Assembly: GCA_003116975.1 (NCBI GenBank)
Contig: BGKB01000018.1
Coordinates: forward strand, 620,001 to 684,000
DNA: 64,000 nucleotides
From: Aurantiochytrium sp. KH105
Lineage: Eukaryota > Sar > Bigyra > Thraustochytrida > Thraustochytriidae
Reading direction: 5' to 3'
The translations under genes and the position numbers were made by a program. The notes below the pieces were generated by a model, which was given only the letters and a program-made list of their open reading frames with translations, was not told where the DNA came from and ran no database searches. This document shows positions 1 through 10,167 of the stretch, piece by piece; the first letter of the stretch is position 1; each line of letters opens with the position of its first letter.

Positions 1-581
1 CGACTTTGCCGGTGATGAAGAAAACGCAGGTCCGTGTGTCTGTCACTCCACGAAAACTTGAGAGAAAAGAAAACGAGCCAGCCCGCTCCTGAACAACGAG
101 CGCCGTTGTCAGCGCGGCGCCACGAAGAGCCTCCAGGGCTTCGCGTTTTCTTTCCCGCGTCCTCCCCTCGAAGCCTGCCTCCGCGCGACGTTGGCGATGC
201 GAGCTGCCGCTGGCCATCGTGGCGGGCTGTTTCCCCATGCCATCACTTTTTATCTTTTCTTTTTTCCCCTAATCAAATCTCCTGCCGGTGCGGCCCGCTC
301 CCCACAGCCGCGTGTCTATCCATCGGCGTAGAACCTCGCGCGCGGCGGCCGTTGTGAGGACGCCGCCACTGGGCCCAAGTTTCCGCGGCGGCCGCGGTGC
401 GGGGGCCGCGGCGCCCACGCAGGCGGCCAGCGGGGACGCGCGCCGGGCGTCCCGCCGCCACGAACCGCCGCGCCGCAGCCACCGAGATCTTCCGCCCTCC
501 CTCCTTGCCTGCCGCCATCGCGACCGCGACCGCGGCTGCAAGGCCGAGGCAGCCCACCCAGGCCAGCCAAGCCCGGCCTCC

Positions 582-606
582 GCGAGGCGAGGCGAGGCGA
601 GGCGAG
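582..606. repeat. (GCGAG)5 pentanucleotide repeat
   Basis: Five tandem GCGAG units. Related GGCGN pentamers recur in the same island near 1345 and 2067, and in the other islands. Confidence 0.9.
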
Positions 607-640
607 CCCGGGAGAGCGTGGCGAGCGAATGCGTCCCGAG

Positions 641-716
641 GATGGATGGATGGACGGATGGACGGATGGATGTTTCAATGGTTTCAATGCAATGCGATGC
701 GATGCGATGTAATGCA
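641..716. repeat. GATG/GACG and ATGCG short tandem repeats
   Basis: A tetranucleotide run of GATG with GACG variants (641-672) is followed by a pentanucleotide AATGC/GATGC run (685-716). The unit length changes from 4 to 5 within about 15 bases. Confidence 0.85.
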
Positions 717-1068
717 AATCAGTCCCACTCGGTTTTCGCACTGTTTATCACCCAACCTGATTGGTTTCGAAAAGGCCCGAGTTGAAGGCATTGTCTATCT
801 CCAGCAAACAACTTGACGGCCAGCCCCAAGCAAGGTGTCGAGTGCTGACGACCAGCCAGCCAAGCATTCTTCGCCGGGGCCACCAATGCGAGATCAACTT
901 TTCGATCCATCGGCGGCGATGTCGCTCCTCTCTCGGTCCATCGGCGATCGATCAACCGACTCCGCCTTCCGCGCTGCCTGCCAGCCTGAGGTATGTTTGG
1001 AAGAGACGCGCGCAAGAAAAACTCGCGCAAGGAGAACTCGACAGGCGACGGTGCAATCACTCACACGT

Positions 1069-1114
1069 CAATCAAACAATCAATCAATCCATCAATCGAT
1101 CAATCAATCAATCG
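1069..1114. repeat. (CAAT)n imperfect microsatellite
   Basis: Imperfect run of CAAT with CCAT and CGAT variants. Confidence 0.85.
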
Positions 1115-1524
1115 CTGCTGCAGTGTGGACGGAGCCTGGCCCAACCGTCATCACCGGTGCGGCCCTCGCCTCCCGCGTTCGAGCGAACCGCGCGGCTGCC
1201 GCTGCCGCTCCTGCTGCTGCTGCTCCGTCTGGCCGCCGTGCAGAATTGGCGCCCAGCGCGGCAGTCGGGCTGGCGACGGGCCTCTCCGCGACGCAAGGCA
1301 TGTCGCGGCACGGCACGGCATGGCGCGGCATGGCGCAGCGTCGCGAGGCGAGGCGAGGCACGGCTGCTGCCTCTGCGGCAGGGGCGAAGAGGGCGGGATC
1401 CGCACCGCGCCTCCTGCCCGCGACCGTTGGGCGCCACAGTGGCGTCGCAGTGTAGAGAGAGAGAGGGAAAAACCAAAGAAGGAAGGAAAGAAGACGCGGA
1501 CGAGTTTGGACGACGGCCTGTACC

Positions 1525-1624
1525 CCCTCCCTCCCTCGCTCCCTCGCTCCCTCGCTCGCTCGCTCGCTCCCTCTCCTCGCCCTGGCCGTACGCACGCACG
1601 CACGCACGCACGCATACACGCACG
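1525..1624. repeat. Pyrimidine-rich (CCCT/CGCT)n followed by (CGCA)n
   Basis: A run of CCCT and CGCT units (1525-1577) is followed, after a short unique stretch, by CGCA units (about 1590-1624). The first part is almost pure pyrimidine on the plus strand. Confidence 0.85.
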
Positions 1625-2283
1625 CGCGCACGTCTCCAGCCGGTCGTCGCAGCCGCCTGCGCCCGAGTGGCCTGCGTGCGGCCACTGTCCGCTGGCTGTA
1701 CAGACTCTTGGCGCGGTAGATGCGCATCGAGCCACCGGCCACAGTGGACCCGTAACGGCTCCAGGAGCTCGTCGCGCCGCGTCCCAGTCCCAGTCCCGGC
1801 GCAGAGCAAGAGCAAGAGCGCCGACCGGCGCCGCCAACAACCACGCACCACCAGCCAACCGACCGCGCCTGCGCCGGGACGCGCTGCCAGCGCGGCCAAC
1901 GTCCCTTTTGGCGCCCTGGCCGCCAGCAGCCGCCGCGCCCGCCGCGAAGACGAGCGGCGCCAACCGCCGAGAGCGCGAAGAAAGACGCTGCCGGACCGGC
2001 GAAGAGGGAGGGAAAGGAAAACACAGCGCGGCGACCTGTGTCTTGCTCTGGCTGCCCGCGCCCGGCAAGGCGAGGCGAGGCCCGGCGGGAAGGCAGGGCG
2101 TAGGGCGCCACTGTGAAGGACAGGCCCGGCGGCGTGGCGCAGGGACGGCGGGCGGCCGAAGATTGATTGACGTGAGCAGCGGCGGAGGCCGGCGAGGTGG
2201 GCTAGGGAAGGGTAGGGCAGTCGGTGGACAGAGAGTTCGGGGGACGAGGCCTGGGCTGGTCTTGGTCGCGACCGTGGCTAGGC

Positions 2284-4660
2284 TCAACGAAACGGTGATC
2301 GATGATGTGATAGCGAATCCGAAGGGTGAGAACGTCGAGGCAATTCACGAACTAGGGCGCGAACAGACGATAGGGCATCCTCTTGCATGATGCGAGGGGT
2401 GCTGCATGTGCAATCGTGGAGGGCAGTGATCGATGCCAGCATGCTTTGAGCACAGTCCATGTTGACAAAGTCTCCGATTCGACTGCATTGAGCTACGAAC
2501 TGAGATAGGGGGACGCCACCAAGAGGGGTTTTGTCTTGTTTGGGGCGCAGCACGTAACAAAGTTCACCACCAAGCCGAATCTACCGTCATTGGAGCCCAA
2601 TGTTTGGCATCACCTTGCACGATGTGCGCATGAGCTAAACGACCGCAAGAGACATCTACTCGCATCCTGTATATGGCTCTTGCATTGGAGAATGCGTCGA
2701 TCTCCAAGTCAGAGCTTTTGGAAAAGAGTTTTTGCTTGCAGACATTCTTTGGATAAGATTTACCAAGTTTGTTTGCACGATACGCTCGACACAGACTTTC
2801 TTACTTGCGATGACCGGAAGATGAAGACCACGACGCAAGAAATTTAATGTACCGTATCTGCATTGCTGGGGCCAAAGAAAGTCTGCAGTGAGACGTCCGT
2901 CCTCGCTTTCGATGATCGTTTTATGAACACCACGGAGATAGCATTCCTGGTGCTGCGTATCTACATCTGCATCGCTAACACCAGAGAAAGCCCTGCCGCA
3001 CCCTGGCAAACTTCAAAGTGCGGCAACTAGCAGGACATTTCCGCGCATAAGGACCGTTGCGTCATGCACGGATGTTGTCACGGTTAAATTGGCGACATGT
3101 CCTGAAGTGTACGGTGGTGTGGCGCTTACGCTACGGTCAAGGGCGTGGGCGTGTCAAACCCGATGGCAACTAACGAGTTTGCTGGCAGCAGCTCATCGAC
3201 TTTCTTGGTATCTGAAAAGGTTTTTGCAAACGAAAAAACTTTGCGATGCTGGATGGACGCGTTGCTGGGCGGTGTATATTCAACATTGCAGGTTGGCTTT
3301 GCTCTTGCAGGATTTTTTTTTCTTGGCATCTGACAAAGCTTTTGCAAATGAGAAAGCGTTGGTCTTTTTTGTGCAATGCAGAATGGTCTCTATCTTGCGT
3401 TGATGAATGCGCTGCGAGTTTACTTTGTTGTGACTGAATCCCATGAAGATGTTGATTTTCAGAATTGGCAAAGTCTTCGCAAACCCGAAAGCTTTAGTCT
3501 CTGTTTCACGTTGCTTTGTGTCAAGATGCCCTACATTCCTGATGTTGCTCTTGTTTGTTTGGAGTTTCATCTCTTTTGATGCCTTCCACGGTCGTGCATG
3601 ATGGGAAAGATAACTCTCTTTTACACATTGACCAAGTATTGCTACTCCACGTAGCATCTTTCCAGGCGAAGCCAGCAACGCGCTTCTTTCTGGTCAGGTT
3701 GTAAGGCAGATATCAACGTTGCGACGGCACGTCAAATTCAAAGCATGCCACAAAACAGACGATGCGAACAGTGCACTTGTGGAAGGAAGATGGGCGGCGA
3801 TGGCCGACTCATGATGTGGAAGAGGTAGACTTTTGATGTTTCTTGGTGTGCAGCGCAAACACGAATAATTCTAGCAGCAGCTGCTGCTGCTGGCTACTTT
3901 TCACTCGTCACGTTGTACGATCGTGCCGTGGGCGACTGCGTCTTTGACAGCAAGAGCAGAACGCGACTGTCTTCCTGAGCAAGTCGGTTGGGATCTGAAA
4001 GACCCATGGAGATGCCCTGAGGCTTCGTTTCTACCAATCTTGCGTGACCGACTCATCGGAAACGAAATCATTCGATGGGTCGTATGTGATTTGGCGTGAT
4101 GAAGAATCTCCAGCGCAAAGCTGCTTTGCTCACGGAGCTGTCGTCACGATGGCAACGTCGCAAACAGCCTGCAGCGGTGAGGTGCCTTTTTCTCTGGCTG
4201 AGCAAGTCATTCAAAATATGCGTTTCTAGGTGCTTTGCGATCAGCAGCGCAAATGAGACCGAGTGTGTATCATGCGCGCTCACTCACTCACGCACTCCTT
4301 CAATTTCTCAATCAGTCCATCGATGAATAAATCAGTGTTGCTCGCAGAGTCACGACCATTCGCAACTGCTGCCGCCAGCACCGCAAGCGCATGCACACAC
4401 AGTCTGCCGCTGCTGCCGCTATGAACATGTATAGCCTAACATGTAAATAAGAAAGAAAAAAAAGTCACTGATAGCGACGGACGCGCGTGATTCACAGTCA
4501 AGACGAGCGCGCTCTCCTGATTTGTGCTACCCGAAACTACTACAAGTGTGTAGTAACAGATCCGAACCTCTAAACAGCCAGGGCTCCGCCGAAGGCGCTG
4601 CATAAAAAGAGCCTTTCGGCGACGAAACTATGAAAAATAAGAGCACGGGCCTCGCTTACC
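2284..4660. other. AT-richer core with degenerate ~120-bp repeats
   Basis: Base composition drops clearly in GC compared with both flanks. A motif with a core like TTTTGCAAAnGA recurs at about 2718-2750, 3202-3247, 3322-3367 and 3463-3505. The second and third copies are 120 bp apart and about 45 bp long. On the minus strand the copies read as FxFAKxLSDxKK-like peptides, but stops and frame changes lie between them. No intact gene is visible. It may be a decayed repeat array or an old insertion. Confidence 0.5.
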
Positions 4661-4724
4661 TCGAACTTCGTACACGCGACGACAGCGCCAAGACTCGGAG
4701 CTCGGAGGCGTCGCAGCCGCTTGT

Positions 4725-4731
4725 GGCAGGT

Positions 4732-4763
<32 letters not shown>

Positions 4764-4772
4764 AGGCAGGTA
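4725..4772. repeat. (GGCA)n tetranucleotide repeat
   Basis: About eleven GGCA/GGTA/GGGA units in tandem. Confidence 0.9.
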
Positions 4773-5601
4773 GGTCATCGGCGAGGACGAAGAGGAGGAG
4801 GCCGCAGCCAGCCGACACTGCGAAGCGCAAGGGAAGGAATGGCGAAGGTAGGAAGAATCGTCGACCGACCAAGCCAGCCAACCACGGCCGAAATCTGAAT
4901 ATGAGAGACCCGCAAGGCTGCGTGAGAGAGGGTGGCTGGTGTGCAATCATCCAGGGAGGAGGCGGCGCGTGCGGTGCCGGAAGGAAGAAGAAAGGCCCGA
5001 TTGAAAGACGCAGCGGCCAGGAAAGCGTCTTTTATCTTGCTTTTTTCTTCTTTCTTTCGTCTCCCCTTCCCATTCGCGTCAGCGTGCGCTTGGGCCCGCT
5101 GCCGACCTCTGCGGCAGCTGCTGGTAGGTCGACGGACGCACCCGCGCACGTTCGGCTGGCCGTTGGAAGCTCGCTCGCTGACCGGACGCTGGCCGTCCGT
5201 CCAGCGAGTCGCCGTCGGGCGCCAGCCCCGCCAGCGGCCAGGCGGAGAGGAGCCGCGCGGAGTGAGCGTGCCCAGCCCGCGGACGTCCGTCCCTCTGGCC
5301 GGGCTTGCCGGCCCGTCCCGCCTCGACGACGCCCGCAGCTCGCGCGAGTAAGAGGGCGGCTGCGAAATCGCTTTGTGGAGAGCGCAAGAAAGGCGTCCTG
5401 GAGGTCCCCGCACAGTGGGCGTTACTCACAACCGTCGGGACGAATTCTGCGAGCATCTACCCGCAGTGTGGGGCTGTCGAGCCCGCTGCCCTCACTGGCC
5501 GGGTCTGCAGCTCCTCCCCCCCCCTTTCCCTCAGGCCGCTCTCGAACGTGAAGGGCAGGATCCCCACGCCCGACATACTGCGACTGCCGCGCCGGCCGCC
5601 G

Positions 5602-5652
5602 GCCAGTCAGCCAGCCATCCAGCCAGCCAGCCAGCCATCCAGCCAGCCAGCC
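5602..5652. repeat. (CCAG)n imperfect repeat
   Basis: CCAG units with CCAT and TCAG variants. The same CCAG family appears at 43194-43236 and near 47590-47635. Confidence 0.88.
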
Positions 5653-6020
5653 GCTACCCCGCTGCCACAGCTGGCCACTCTTGCTCGTGTCTGCTGCCCC
5701 TGTCTGTGTCTGCCTCTAGGCTGGCCAACTGGCCTCCGAGTTTTGGTGCCGCAAAAATGCAGTGGAAAGGTAAGCAGCGGGAAACGATCGATACGACCGT
5801 AATCGCGAGGGGAGCGACAGCGACAGTGACCGAGCGTCCGCGTCGCTGCCGCTCGTCGGTACGGTCACGCGCGCTTCCAGGATCACGTCCGGATGAAAGA
5901 CGCTCGGGAATCCGCCGTGCGGGCTGCACTCTCTGGCTGCAAATGCTGCGCGAAAGAAGGAAATGAGCATCGCTTGCTGTGCTCTCGATGGCGAGTCTGT
6001 TCGTTTTTGCGATCGTTCGC

Positions 6021-6048
6021 GATCGATCGATCGATCGATCGATCGATC
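6021..6048. repeat. Perfect (GATC)7 self-complementary repeat
   Basis: Seven perfect GATC units, 28 bases. Every unit is its own reverse complement, so the tract can fold back on itself on either strand. Confidence 0.95.
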
Positions 6049-6699
6049 AGCAGCCACACCAGTAGCAGCAGCAAGCGCAGCGTAGCTTGCAAGCCGATTT
6101 TTGGGACGCGGTACGGCTCGCCGTGGAACGAACAGCTTGGAGGGAGAGGCGAGAGAGGGCCCTCCGGCGAGCTGACCTGGCTTTCGTCGCAGCTAGACAA
6201 GACTCGCCGCGAGGGGAGGGCCGTACCGAGGCGCGAGCCTGCGATGCTTCCCCTGCCGCACTTTTCGCTTCCCTCGTCTGCGTTTGACTGGCCAGCAACC
6301 ACGATCATGAGGCTCTTTTCGTCCAGGACGGTGGCCAGAGACCTTGGACGGATGGAAGGAACGAACGAACGAAGGAAGGAAGGAACGAAATGAGGAAATG
6401 GGGCAAGCCATGCAAGCATCCTCGCCGTCTGTTGCTTGCATCTGGCTGCAGGCATGGAGGAGAAATCCTCCATTTAGTTGGCCATGGCTGTTTGCATGAT
6501 GCGCGCGTCCATGCTCTTCCCCACCGTCCCTTCTCCCGAAAAGAAAAATGAGAGCACGCATGGCTGGCCATGCCAGGATAGCGGCAAGGGATCGCAAGGC
6601 GGGGACGAAGCGAGTCGTCTCGCAGCAGCAGAGAGCAGTCCAGGCTGCGTCTGTCTTGGCGAATGCGTCTACGTCTGCGTCTCTGTTTGCGCATGAGAA

Positions 6700-6802
6700 A
6701 GTGAGCGAGAAATGAGTGAGCGAGAAATGAGTGAGCGAGCGAGCGAGCGAACGGGGCGTATCGATCGGCTGTACGGGCCAGGCTGGCTGGCTGGCTGGCT
6801 GG
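6700..6802. repeat. (GAGC)n and (CTGG)n microsatellites
   Basis: GAGTGAGCGAGAAAT-like units lead into GAGC repeats (to about 6752). CTGG units follow at 6779-6802. Confidence 0.85.
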
Positions 6803-7885
6803 CAAGCGATGCTTCCCTTCCCTTCCTGCATAGCAGCGCAGCGCATTGCATCGCAGCGCACCGTAGCCGCGCGCAAAGCCAAGGCATCCCCGGGCTGCAG
6901 AATGCCGTGCTGGCCGTGACAGCTGCCAGCCGTGGCCAGCCGAAGCCCGCTGGTGGCGGCCGTCCAATGAAGTGGCCCGAACGCCTGTCTTTCAGGTCTT
7001 TCGCCGACGTCGGACGCGCTTCCCCATGCACAACAGCAACGAGAAAGTTTGAAGAAGCTTGAGAGTGCGCGGCGGGAGGCCGGAGGGACGTGTTGGGGAG
7101 GGCTGCGCAGGAGACGTAGACCCCCCGTCCCTCCACGGGCGCAAAGTGCTGCTCTCACAGGCCAGGCTGATAATTTTTAAAGTGTTTAGCGATGTTCAGT
7201 GCGCAAAGTCAGGCGCACGAAACGGGGCATTTATTCTTGGCGCAGCGCTACTTTCTCTCTCTCTATGGAGCCGAGCCGCGACGCCCGGAGCAGCCTCTCT
7301 GGCCCGTGGGGGCACTGTAGAAAGCTGCGGAGAGCAAACTTCGCGCCAGCGGTCCAGGCGGAGCTTTTCTTCGCCCTTGCACGCAGGCGCCGAACCGTGA
7401 CGGCGCTGTAACAAACACACCGCCGCCACAGACAGGTCCTCGGGATGCCTGCTTCCGGGCTCGCTTCCTCGCTTCTTTCCCTCTCTCCTTCGTTCCTTCG
7501 CATCGCTCGCGCGCTTGCTCCCGGCGACGCACGCACTGCGCAGCAGTCCACTGCCAGGCCTGGCGCCTTTCAGGTCGTGCGGAGCTCTGGACAGCAAAGC
7601 GAGAGCGACGTGTGCGTGCGAGGCGGCGGCAGGAGGAGGGAGGTGTCCGCGCCCACCATGGCCAAGCAGACTCCTTGACTCCGGACAGCACGAGTTGGCT
7701 CGGTGGGGCCCGCAGCTGTCCACTGGCCATGAGGCGGCTGCGGATAAGCTGCGCGGCAGGCGAGACCGTTGCGGGGAGGGCTGGGGGGGGAGGGGGGGGC
7801 TGTTGGGGGGATCGCGGAGGCGCGAGTCGGAGGCGGGCGAGGCAGTCGATTCGAGGCGACGCGGGCGAGGCGAAGGCAGACGGCA

Positions 7886-7907
7886 AACAAACAAACAAAC
7901 AAACAGA
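7886..7907. repeat. (CAAA)5 microsatellite
   Basis: Five CAAA units in the region upstream of the kinase gene. Confidence 0.85.
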
Positions 7908-8266
7908 CACGCAACCGGGCTGGCAGACGGCACTGACTGACAGACACGCGACGCGAGGCAACGCAAGGCGACGCGCGAGCGCCCGCGGACGGCGCCGAGA
8001 CCGCGACGAAAGCCACAGGTGGCTAGCTCCGCACAGACACTGCCTGACGACAACCTCAACGAGTACGACAGCGACAGCAGGACTAGCAGCAGCAGCATAG
8101 CATAGAGCCCAGTTGTTGCAGCCCCTGCTCTCCACTACTTTTCAGGACAGTGCGAGAGAGCGAGCACAAGAACAAAGGCGCGCAAAATATAGACGGGGAC
8201 ACGAGTATATTTCTTCGCAGAATATACACACCCGAGGTCCCTTGGCCTGCCGCCTTCTTCTCCACG

Positions 8267-9484
8267 ATGAACACCGGCACTGCACTCCGCGCACGAGAGC
8301 CTAAGTCGCACATAGTTACGGGGAGCGCAGAGAAACCAGAAACCATACGCACATTGCACATCGACAGGTTTCTGGCAGATGGACCCTCTGGCCAAGTTGC
8401 GGTGGCCTCGTGGGCGAAGCAAAACATGAACTCCGACAGTAGCAAAGAAAACAAATCCAATGGAGATAACGCACTTGAGGTTCAAGCTGACCAAGACAGC
8501 GACCAAGATGGGAGCTCGGACGAAACGACGAGTGCGGATAGCGCAACCACAACGGGGGCATCGAGCGACATGCCCTTTGCCGACTCTCTCACACCAGAAC
8601 GATCCCACGAGCTCTTGCAAGAACACGGCGCATATATCGATTTGCCGCTCCAGTGCGCCCCAAAAGTCAGCTCGCAAGGCCACTTTGCTGTGAAAATGAT
8701 AAAATTACCCACCAACGAACAAGAAAACACCCAAGCACTAGCAGAGATTGAAATCATCCGCATTCTCTCGCAACAAGAACACAAATTTCCACTCCTCGTC
8801 GATCTTACCTTTTGTGCCTATTCGCAAGATTACATTTACGTGGGCATGGAATTATGCGCCGGGGGCGACCTCTTCACTCTCATGTACGAGCACGAACTGG
8901 AGCTCGAAGAGGTTCTTTTTGCGGCGGCAGAGATTGCTTCGGGAATACAGCATCTTCACGATCGGGGCATTGTGCATGGCGATATCAAGCCTGAAAACAT
9001 CGGCCTTTCTGCGCAGGGACATATCCGCATTTTGGACTTTGGTCTCGCGACACATTTAACGCCCGAAGAGCACTGGGACGACGATCAAAACAGGCTCTGT
9101 GTATGTACCACGTCGGGAACGCTCTTCTATTCCGCCCCGGAAATTCTCAAGCGCGAAAAGCACGGCTGTGAAACGGACTGGTGGAGTTTTGCCGTTGTTC
9201 TTTTCGAAATGTACTACTCGTGTTGGCCCTGGTGTGCTGAGAACGACCAGGATACCTGCAACTTGATCTGCGCGGGCCCACTCGAGTTTCCTCACGACAA
9301 TCGGCCATTTGTTCCCGAGCTCAACAACTTTTTTCACCAGCTTTTTCGCAAAGAGCCTTCTCGCCGCCTTTGCCACGAGGCAGGACTCGCCAGCATCAAG
9401 GCGCATCCTCTCTTCAATTTTGTCAACTGGGACCTCATCGCCAATGAAGGCTATCAGGCGCCACTCTCTTTTCGAGCACAGTAA
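8267..9484 (+). CDS. Serine/threonine protein kinase with HGD loop and atypical ATP-binding lobe
   Basis: 405-residue protein from the first in-frame ATG; the frame upstream has only non-ATG starts. The N-terminal ~115 residues are acidic and Ser/Thr-rich and probably disordered. The kinase fold follows: the ATP-anchoring lysine in FAVK (K143), catalytic loop HGDIKPEN (H237-N244, with glycine in place of the usual arginine of HRD), DFG at 257-259, an SAPEI activation-segment end, and DWWSFAVVLFEM for subdomain IX. The catalytic Asp, Lys and Asn are present, so activity is likely. No GxGxxG loop is visible before K143; the segment there contains a proline and a cysteine. The overall pattern suggests an AGC/CAMK-type kinase, but I cannot name a subfamily. 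The substrate is unknown. It stands alone, about 680 bp upstream of the myosin gene. Confidence 0.88.
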   Translation: MNTGTALRAREPKSHIVTGSAEKPETIRTLHIDRFLADGPSGQVAVASWAKQNMNSDSSKENKSNGDNALEVQADQDSDQDGSSDETTSADSATTTGASSDMPFADSLTPERSHELLQEHGAYIDLPLQCAPKVSSQGHFAVKMIKLPTNEQENTQALAEIEIIRILSQQEHKFPLLVDLTFCAYSQDYIYVGMELCAGGDLFTLMYEHELELEEVLFAAAEIASGIQHLHDRGIVHGDIKPENIGLSAQGHIRILDFGLATHLTPEEHWDDDQNRLCVCTTSGTLFYSAPEILKREKHGCETDWWSFAVVLFEMYYSCWPWCAENDQDTCNLICAGPLEFPHDNRPFVPELNNFFHQLFRKEPSRRLCHEAGLASIKAHPLFNFVNWDLIANEGYQAPLSFRAQ

Positions 9485-10167
9485 ACACCGCCACCCTACC
9501 ATACATTTCATTCGACCATTGTGCACTCTTTTTATTTTGTCATCATTTTTCGTCACCCCCTTCATTTTCCTGATCACTCACTCTGTATTTCGTTAAAACC
9601 TGTCCTTTTGGGGAGAACGTCTCTTCGCCGCCAATTCACCCGCGAAACGACGATGCTTCTTTAGCAACGCTTTTGTAGACACGACGACGGTACTTGGCCC
9701 ATCGCCCTTGTGCGTATGTGCGCGCATAGTAGCACAATGTTGATGGCAAAACACTGTATGCCAGCCAGCTGCAACACAAACTTGCGCTAGCTCTACAGGC
9801 AGCGGCACTTTTCAGCCCACCGCGCAGCCCATTCTCTCCATGCGCTAGAAGGCTCTCTTGTGTTGCCTTTTTCTCTTTGTTCTCCTGCGAGCCCTCAACC
9901 TGGGGCTCGGCAGCCTCCGTCAAAACGGTCTTATTATCATGATGCACACTGTATGAATGAAAAGAAAAGAGTTGGGTGGCAACTTGAACGTTTTGCAGTG
10001 TAGTGCAAAAGGGAAAATCACTCCTTCGTGGACCGCGCGGGCTAGCGCCCTTGCGCGCGGCCAGATCATCTATCGCGACGGCAAGAAAGACGGTGGCCGC
10101 CGACGTGGAGACGAGCAGGCGCAGCGCTGAGGCGGGCCAGCCCGCAAGAAAACCTTGACGGCGCAAG
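9485..10167. other. Kinase-myosin intergenic region
   Basis: 683 bp holding the kinase 3' flank (T-rich near 9530-9600) and the myosin 5' flank. No convincing gene, repeat or structured element is seen. Confidence 0.6.

Larger units (their letters stand above)
1..8266. other. Gene-free, microsatellite-rich island
   Basis: No open frame here looks like a protein: the long ones (for example 761-2116 and 993-2390 on the plus strand, 1104-2111 on the minus strand) overlap each other in several frames, are Arg/Ala/Pro/Ser-rich translations of GC-rich DNA, and contain no recognisable domain. The island contains many short tandem repeats of 4-5 bp units (listed separately) and a less GC-rich core from about 2284 to 4660. 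Non-coding RNA, upstream regulatory DNA for the kinase at 8267, or regulatory DNA for a gene left of the window are all possible. Small spliced genes cannot be excluded. Confidence 0.6.

Noticed and set aside
761..2390. Long plus-strand open frames of 450-465 codons, and minus-strand ones over the same bases
   Set aside because: They start at weak or non-ATG codons, overlap in several frames, are Arg/Ala/Pro-rich and follow microsatellites; a GC-rich region poor in stops explains them.
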